Shown here: one piece after another, positions 53,470-58,428 of the stretch
How positions within the stretch are numbered: the first letter of the stretch is position 1
Layout of the letters: each line of letters opens with the position of its first letter
Origin: Methylobacter psychrophilus
GTDB taxonomy: Bacteria; Pseudomonadota; Gammaproteobacteria; Methylococcales; Methylomonadaceae
NCBI RefSeq assembly: GCF_025583945.1
Contig: NZ_JAOEGU010000024.1
Coordinates: 1 to 58,428 of the forward strand
DNA length: 58,428 nt
Direction: 5' to 3'
The notes under the pieces: model-generated
Databases searched by the model: none
What the model saw: the letters and a program-made list of their open reading frames with translations, nothing else
Told to the model about the DNA's origin: nothing
Program-made: the position numbers and the translations under genes

Positions 53470-54897
53470 ATGAAAAAACGATTAACGATATTTATAGCGA
53501 TGGTTTTAGCCATCTACTTTTTTCTGATTGGTGGAGTGTACGCTGCAACAATCACAGCAGCGAGTTGTTCGCAAGCAAACGTTCAAACGGCTATAAATTC
53601 TTCCAATACGGGAGATATAGTCTCCGTTCCTGCCGGGAACTGTACATGGTCGGGCAACTTAACCATAGCGAATACAAAGAAGTTAACCTTGATGGGCGCC
53701 GGGATGAACTCAACGATAATTTCTGGAGGAGCGTTCAATCTGGGTCAGTCCGGATCAAGAGTCACGGGGTTCGGCTTTTCAGGAGGTATAATTAATGCCG
53801 ATGGATACAATTTCCGCATCGATCATTGCCGACTCACATTTTCGACGTGGACTGATGGTATTGCCGTCATGTCAAGAAACATTAACCCCCCTGTGATTGT
53901 AACTGGACTGGTTGACAATAACGAACTCAACAACATGCGCGTTCGTATAGACGGAACCAACTATATGATGGTGGAGGGTACAATGCAAAACCAGTTGTGG
54001 ATAACCAATCTTGATATTGGCGGACCATCAGCCGTATATATCGAAGATAATATCTGTAATACAGGGTCAGGCGGTGTAAATTGCGTAGACGGAAACTATG
54101 GCGGGAGGTATGTATTCCGGTATAACACTATGAACGGATTAGATACAGAAGCGCATTCGGTTATGGGTGATAACAGAGCTGAGAGAAAATGGGAGATTTA
54201 CGGTAATATTATAAATAATACTGGCTCCAACATTTATTTTCCTTTCCGTATTCGTGGCGGAACAGGGGTTGTGTTTTACAATAGTGTCATCGGGAATTGG
54301 AGCAACGACGGAATTGCTCTTGATAATGTCAGAAGTTATTCTGCGGTAGGCTCTGGCGGTCAATGCAATGGAACCTCACTGTGGGACGGCAATCAGGATG
54401 CAACCGGCTATCCGTGCCGTGATCAGATAGGGCGCGGCGGAGATGCAGCGTTATGGGTTAATTCTCCTCCAGCGGGATATAATCAACCGCTTGTTCCCGT
54501 GTATGGTTGGCTTAATAGAACCGAGACAAATGGTAACGTTCCGTTTATGGTTATCAATTCGTCAGGTAATCATATCAAAGCAAATAGAGACTATTACGAC
54601 TACACCGCATCTTTTAACGGAACATCAGGAATGGGAGCAGGAACCCTGGCTAATCGTCCTGCAACGTGTACAAAAGAAGTAGGGTATTGGGCAACAGATC
54701 AATCAACAACAAACCTAACGGGAATGGTAGGAGCGCATCCCTCTACACCTCTATCCGGTACATTATATAAATGTACAGCAAACAACACCTGGACGGCTTA
54801 TTATACCCCCTACACTTATCCTCATCCTTTGCAAGGCGGTGTTATTGTTCCAACGCCAACTCCACCTGCCGCTCCGACCAACTTACGAATACTTTAG
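53470..54897 (+). CDS. Secreted right-handed beta-helix protein
   Basis: This 475-residue protein has a signal peptide (IFIAMVLAIYFFLIGGVYA). After it come ATITAASCSQANVQTAI and GDIVSVPAGNCTWSGNLTI, the usual first turns of pectate-lyase-like beta-helix proteins, and repeated Asn-rich turns (VDNNELNNM, IEDNICNTG, FRYNTMNG, YGNIINNTG). It ends in a Pro/Thr-rich tail PTPTPPAAPTNLRIL, where many relatives begin a fibronectin type III domain, so it may be C-terminally truncated. GAGGA precedes the ATG. Function is probably polysaccharide binding or cleavage outside the cell; no catalytic triad can be seen. Confidence 0.75.
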   Translation: MKKRLTIFIAMVLAIYFFLIGGVYAATITAASCSQANVQTAINSSNTGDIVSVPAGNCTWSGNLTIANTKKLTLMGAGMNSTIISGGAFNLGQSGSRVTGFGFSGGIINADGYNFRIDHCRLTFSTWTDGIAVMSRNINPPVIVTGLVDNNELNNMRVRIDGTNYMMVEGTMQNQLWITNLDIGGPSAVYIEDNICNTGSGGVNCVDGNYGGRYVFRYNTMNGLDTEAHSVMGDNRAERKWEIYGNIINNTGSNIYFPFRIRGGTGVVFYNSVIGNWSNDGIALDNVRSYSAVGSGGQCNGTSLWDGNQDATGYPCRDQIGRGGDAALWVNSPPAGYNQPLVPVYGWLNRTETNGNVPFMVINSSGNHIKANRDYYDYTASFNGTSGMGAGTLANRPATCTKEVGYWATDQSTTNLTGMVGAHPSTPLSGTLYKCTANNTWTAYYTPYTYPHPLQGGVIVPTPTPPAAPTNLRIL

Positions 54898-55029
54898 ATT
54901 AAGTATTTCTTTATCAGTACGCAATTAGTTTAATTTTAACCATGATTATGGGAGTGCCAGGGAAGGCTCTCTTCAATGCACTTCGTTTAGAATAAAATGC
55001 TTTAAACGATAGAATGAGTTGACAGACCC

Positions 55030-55326
55030 ATGTGTGTATTTAATCTTGTAGATTTACGTAGAGAAACTGCAAGGTCATTACTAATTATTCAGTGCCCCCC
55101 AAAAAAGCCAAAGGTTTGTGGTATAACAGTTGCGAAAGTGAACTTCTCGTTGAGAGCATTAGTCAGTTTCGAATTTTTCTCTTGCCACCAGGTTTTGGTC
55201 GCCTATATCGCCAAGAAGATGTTGACTGCAGCTGGCAGAGTTAGATACGCGTGGAGAACTATCCATAAATTCAAGATTGGTGTATTCGATGAAGAAACAC
55301 TTCATAAATACCTATTAAGTCGCTGA
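55030..55326 (+). CDS. Doubtful 98-residue ORF
   Basis: An ATG-started frame (MCVFNLVDLRRET...) that ends DEETLHKYLLSR. The composition is basic with four cysteines. No family is recognised and no ribosome-binding site is clear. It may be a remnant of a gene from the polysaccharide cluster. The rest of the gap 54898-55468 shows nothing else. Confidence 0.3.
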   Translation: MCVFNLVDLRRETARSLLIIQCPPKKPKVCGITVAKVNFSLRALVSFEFFSCHQVLVAYIAKKMLTAAGRVRYAWRTIHKFKIGVFDEETLHKYLLSR

Positions 55327-55468
55327 TCAAAAGTATTTTAACAAAATCACATACGGTAGATTTCATAGACTATAATTATTTGAAGAGCTTGGTAATGTTA
55401 AAAATATTGAAAGACTTTTGAATCATTACTTACACAATATAAGAAATAATGGACATTGCAAACAAATA

Positions 55469-56374
55469 ATGACTAATAAAAATAACCATTGTATCTCGGT
55501 TTGTATACTCACCTACAAACGGCCCGCAATGCTTGATAGATGTTTGCAAGAATTGCAAAATCAACAACGTGGAAAATTTAATTTTTCAATCGTGGTCGTA
55601 GATAATGACAGTAATCAATCTGCCAAAGCAATCGTAGATGACTGGAGAAAGCGCTCTTCTGTTGAAATCCATTATCATGTTGAATCTGAGCAAAATATCT
55701 CTTTGGCAAGAAACAAGGCTGTTGCAAATTCTTCGGGAGATTTAATCGCCTTCATTGATGATGATGAATTCCCGGAAAATACTTGGCTTAATAACCTATA
55801 CTTAACTTGGGTTTCAACAACATCTGATGGCGTGTTAGGTCCTGTGATACCGCATTTCGCGATTAAACCTCCACAATGGCTTACAAAAAGCGGGTTACTT
55901 GAGCGCACATCATTCATAACCGGTATGGTACTTAAAGCTGAATATACGCGTACAGGCAACCTTTTATTTGACAGAAAAATACTTGACGGCGATGAGAGTC
56001 CATTTGATCCACAATTTGGAAGGTCTGGAGGTGAAGATAGTGATTTTTTCAGAAGAATGATTGGAAAAGGCCACGTTTTCGTATGGTGTAATGAAGCAAA
56101 TGTATATGAGACAGTACCATTAGAGCGCTTTACGAGAACATATTTAATAAAAAGAGCTTTACTGAGGGGTGTAAGCGAGGCAAGGCTTCGTTCAATACCA
56201 AGGCGGGAAGTTCTAAAATCGCTAGTCGCGTGTCATTTGTATACTTTTGCCTTACCATTTCTTTTATTTTTAGGACACCATTTATTCATGAAATATCTCA
56301 TTAAAGATTGTGATCATATAGGTAAGTTGTTGGCCAAATACGGAATAGAGATCATAAAAGAAAGAGATTTTTAA
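55469..56374 (+). CDS. Family 2 glycosyltransferase
   Basis: This is a 301-residue GT-A-fold enzyme: CISVCILTYKRPAMLDRCL at the start, VVVDNDS (~40), nucleotide-sugar and metal site LIAFIDDDEFP (DDD, ~93), and a catalytic-base region with RSGGEDSDFFRRM. It transfers a sugar from a nucleotide donor to an acceptor at the cytoplasmic side, probably for exopolysaccharide. A C-terminal hydrophobic segment (LYTFALPFLLFLGHH) may touch the membrane. The ATG at 55469 is preferred to the TTG at 55418. It lies among repeats and has no operon partner close by. Confidence 0.82.
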   Translation: MTNKNNHCISVCILTYKRPAMLDRCLQELQNQQRGKFNFSIVVVDNDSNQSAKAIVDDWRKRSSVEIHYHVESEQNISLARNKAVANSSGDLIAFIDDDEFPENTWLNNLYLTWVSTTSDGVLGPVIPHFAIKPPQWLTKSGLLERTSFITGMVLKAEYTRTGNLLFDRKILDGDESPFDPQFGRSGGEDSDFFRRMIGKGHVFVWCNEANVYETVPLERFTRTYLIKRALLRGVSEARLRSIPRREVLKSLVACHLYTFALPFLLFLGHHLFMKYLIKDCDHIGKLLAKYGIEIIKERDF

Positions 56375-56415
56375 TATATGGCGTCCATGATAATAGGGCA
56401 ATGACCGTTAATATA

Positions 56416-56515
56416 TATACTTTCAGAATTTAAATTTCTACTACGCGTTATTTAAAGCTTATGCAGATACCAGCCCTTCAAGAGCATAGGTATCTACACA
56501 AATTTTCCTCATAAT
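56416..56515. mobile_element. Partial MITE of the TATAGATTTTCAGAT family (left part)
   Basis: TATACTTTCAGAATTTAAAT matches the family's right end in reverse orientation, and AGATACC ... GGTATCT is the usual central hairpin. The other end has been replaced by other repeats. Confidence 0.5.
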
Positions 56516-56574
56516 AAAAACAACGAGTTGCAGAAGCGCCAAGCTCCATCTCTTGTTGGAGAGGGCTGGGGTGA

Positions 56575-56707
56575 CGGATGCAGGAGGTAGAGCAATGCAG
56601 GAGCAATTGCCGACGACTGCACGGATGCAGGAGGTAGAGCAATGCAGGAGCAATTGCCGACGACTGCACGGATGCAGGAGGTAGAGCAATGCAGGAGCAA
56701 TTGCCGA
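56575..56707. repeat. 47-bp tandem repeat, 2.8 copies
   Basis: The unit starts CGGATGCAGGAGGTAGAGCA and repeats exactly at 56575, 56622 and 56669; the third copy ends after 39 bases. It is flanked by a pair of inverted REP-like sequences (TTGGAGAGGGCTGGGGTGA on the left; CAACCTTCTCCCTTTGGAGA on the right). The unit is purine-rich and has no stop on the minus strand, which creates spurious long frames there. Confidence 0.9.
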
Positions 56708-56785
56708 GGAGAGTAAAATCAAGCAGTTACATTCCCTTATCCCAACCTTCTCCCTTTGGAGAAGGAGCCGTAGGACTTGTGTAGC

Positions 56786-56898
56786 TATAGATTTTCAGAT
56801 AAATAATTTCGATACTAACGGATAACATCCCTTGAAGGGATGGTATCCGTAGAAGTTTACAGCGAAGCGAATGGAAATTTAATTTCTGAAAATCTATA
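56786..56898. mobile_element. MITE of the TATAGATTTTCAGAT family
   Basis: TATAGATTTTCAGATAAATA at the left and AATTTCTGAAAATCTATA at the right, with the GGGATGGTATCC hairpin in the middle. 113 bp, nearly the same as the 51.1 kb copy. Confidence 0.88.
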
Positions 56899-56952
56899 TG
56901 CTTCAAGAGATGGTATCTGTTGGTATAGAAATTAATTATCTGAAAATTTATA
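56899..56952. mobile_element. Partial MITE abutting the previous one
   Basis: Directly after the intact MITE lies GATGGTATCTGTTGGTATAG followed by AAATTAATTATCTGAAAATT and TATA, the same half-element seen at 47423-47485. It suggests that one MITE inserted into or recombined with another. Confidence 0.6.
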
Positions 56953-57146
56953 GGTACCTACTTATCTTTATAAGAGTTGGCTGATTTTTAAATTAAAAAA
57001 TTGTGATTATTATATTTTTATATTCTTGTGTTAGTCAGGCAAAGTTGAAAATATTTTTTCGCGACCTTTCGTTTATGACTGGCCAGTCAAGAATTGGCTT
57101 TGTAAAACCAAAAAACTTAATTTACGTTTAGAGAAAATGGGTATAT

Positions 57147-58247
57147 ATGAAAGTATTAAGCGGAGAATATAGTTCGGAATTTGGTCATTTCGATAATGAG
57201 TATTGGGGGAATCTCATGGAGACCTTCCAGGATGCAAATATTTATCAGACTCATCCCTACGATACTATACGTTATGGACGTTCTGGCGTTATACACATGA
57301 TCCTGAAACAAAAGGAAACAATTGTCGCGGCAGCGCAAGCAAGAGTTCTACGATTGCCAGGAACAAAAATCGGGATTGCTTACTTAAGATGGGGGCCGAT
57401 GTGGCGGTTAAAGGATAATCAGGACGAAACTGAAGTTTTTCGCCAGGCACTCCGCGCCCTTCGTAATGAGTTTTCCCATCGCAGGGGATTGGTTCTGCAA
57501 ATTTACCCTCTGGCCTACCGGGATTGTGATGCGGAGTTGAATATAATTCTTCAGGAAGAGGGCTATAAGTACCAAGACAATAGCAAGACTGACCGAACAT
57601 TAATCAGAGATCTTACACCCTCTCTTGATGAGTTGAGAGTCACTCTTGATCAGAAGTGGCGAAATTGTCTTAATCGTGGAGAAAGAAACGGTCTGGAATT
57701 GGTGTCAGGAGAAGAGGAAAGTTTTTTTGAAGAGTTTGAAAAAATCTATGAGGAAATGGTAAATCGTAAAACGCTTGTTGAGCTTAACGATATAACTCAC
57801 TTAAAAAGGGTTCAAAAAGATTTGCCGGAGGGTCACAAACTGAAAATTATACTCGCTCGGTTAGACGGTAAGACTTGCGCCGGTGCTATTTTCTCAATGA
57901 TCGGCAAGACTGGCGTCTACTTGGTCGGGGCGACGAGTGACATTGGAATGAAAACAAATGGATCTTATTTAGTTCAGTGGGAATTTATGAAGTGGTTAAA
58001 AGGAAATGGCTTCCTCTATTACGATCTTAACGGCATAAATCCACAAGCAAATCCGGGGACTTATAAATTTAAGCGAGGGTTGGCTGGCAAAAATGGAAGG
58101 GATGTTGAATTTCTTGGAAAATATCAAGTTGCGGACAACCGTTTAGGAAAATTTGCCATTAATTGTGGGGAGAAAATAATTTTTGGGTATAGGCGACTAG
58201 TCCGAACAAAAAGATATATGCAGCACGCGTTAATAAATAACAGTTAA
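57147..58247 (+). CDS. FemAB/GNAT-like transferase
   Basis: This 366-residue protein has two GNAT-fold halves, as in FemAB/FemX and PEP-CTERM-associated FemAB-related proteins. The first half has GIAYLRWGPMWR; the interdomain segment has LDQKWRNCLNRGERNGLEL, the usual Arg-Asn-Cys/Arg region; the second half has LVGATSD and YYDLNGINP with YKFKRGL near its end. Family members transfer amino acids or acyl groups to peptidoglycan or exopolysaccharide precursors. Start ATG 57147. It belongs to the matrix-related genes in this part of the window. Confidence 0.78.
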   Translation: MKVLSGEYSSEFGHFDNEYWGNLMETFQDANIYQTHPYDTIRYGRSGVIHMILKQKETIVAAAQARVLRLPGTKIGIAYLRWGPMWRLKDNQDETEVFRQALRALRNEFSHRRGLVLQIYPLAYRDCDAELNIILQEEGYKYQDNSKTDRTLIRDLTPSLDELRVTLDQKWRNCLNRGERNGLELVSGEEESFFEEFEKIYEEMVNRKTLVELNDITHLKRVQKDLPEGHKLKIILARLDGKTCAGAIFSMIGKTGVYLVGATSDIGMKTNGSYLVQWEFMKWLKGNGFLYYDLNGINPQANPGTYKFKRGLAGKNGRDVEFLGKYQVADNRLGKFAINCGEKIIFGYRRLVRTKRYMQHALINNS

Positions 58248-58302
58248 AAGCATGTACAGTAAAGTATTGATTTATAAGCAAACGCAGATGGTATTGACTC
58301 AC

Positions 58303-58428
58303 CTAGGTTCTGTTGACGTTTCACCAATCCGGTAGAATAAGCCATTTTGAATGAAATGAAGCGGATAAAATTAAGTGATGAAGAGTGGACTCGTATTTTG
58401 GCAAGCTTAAAAAAATTGCCTGGAGTTC
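58303..58428 (+). mobile_element. 5' end of an IS5-like insertion sequence with truncated transposase
   Basis: CTAG at 58303-58306 is followed by GTTCTGTTGACGTTTCACC, a likely terminal repeat. An ATG at 58356 opens a frame MKRIKLSDEEWTRILASLKK, the N-terminal DUF4096-like start of IS5-group transposases (LSDEEW), and runs off the window end. The CTAG target also fits the MITE at 29270, although their ends differ. Confidence 0.7.

Noticed and set aside
56575-56707. Possible CRISPR array
   Set aside because: The units are identical over all 47 bases and abut one another; there are no variable spacers.
56459-56722. Long minus-strand frames with repeated LLHCSTSCIR
   Set aside because: They are artefacts of the stop-free 47-bp tandem repeat.

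Overview
The window most resembles a chromosomal accessory region of a gammaproteobacterial methanotroph (Methylococcales, Methylobacter/Crenothrix-like). That assignment is an inference from the VPVPAA/VPIPSA-type PEP-CTERM sorting tails, the AT-leaning composition, a LapD/LapG pair beside exopolysaccharide genes, and the density of small mobile repeats. No housekeeping gene is present to fix the taxonomy.

Layout. (1) 1-3.8 kb: the tail of an unknown gene, two PEP-CTERM secreted proteins on the minus strand, and a 1.6 kb gene-free stretch with an inverted-repeat element and a perfect 32-bp palindrome. (2) 3.8-8.5 kb: a zinc-ribbon/Lon-like AAA ATPase, a small secreted protein, a DUF932-type gene cut off by a decayed IS630-family insertion sequence, and a very AT-rich stretch with one or two tiny proteins. 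(3) 8.6-29.0 kb: a complete type I BREX phage-defence operon: a WYL regulator (BrxR-like), brxA, brxB, brxC, [sbcD-sbcC], pglX, [ABC ATPase + TOPRIM/DUF3226], pglZ, brxL. Most junctions are ATGA, TAATG or short overlaps, so the two inserted pairs look like part of the operon. pglX carries two REP-like palindromic repeats read through in frame. (4) 29.0-32.0 kb: a gene broken by a 158-bp MITE (CTAG target duplication) and a zinc-ribbon/ankyrin protein. (5) 32.7-43.7 kb: a four-gene cassette (WYL regulator, Nudix-like protein, small Cys-rich protein, histone-deacetylase-family amidohydrolase) present twice as a large inverted duplication. The two copies flank a PD-(D/E)XK nuclease-like gene and a frameshifted GIY-YIG/DUF4357 gene. 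The deacetylase is broken in the left copy and intact in the right copy. Two degenerate tRNA-Lys 3' ends, each followed by a terminator, lie as direct repeats at 38.55 and 44.15 kb and bracket the right copy, which suggests past tRNA-targeted integration. (6) 44.7-58.4 kb: LapD and LapG (c-di-GMP control of a surface adhesin), a Wza-like polysaccharide export protein, a beta-barrel outer-membrane protein, two large secreted or surface proteins (FN3/PKD/LamG and right-handed beta-helix), a family 2 glycosyltransferase, a FemAB/GNAT-like protein, and the 5' end of an IS5-like insertion sequence.

How it fits together. Regions 3-5 form a defence/accessory island: BREX marks self DNA and blocks phage, the embedded SbcCD and ATPase/TOPRIM pairs are probable extra nuclease modules, and the duplicated WYL-Nudix-deacetylase cassette is the best candidate for an undescribed system. 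Region 6 is an extracellular-matrix region. One MITE family (TA target, ends TATAGATTTTCAGAT...) shares its ends with the IS630 element and occurs at least four times intact and four times in part, all in the right half of the window.
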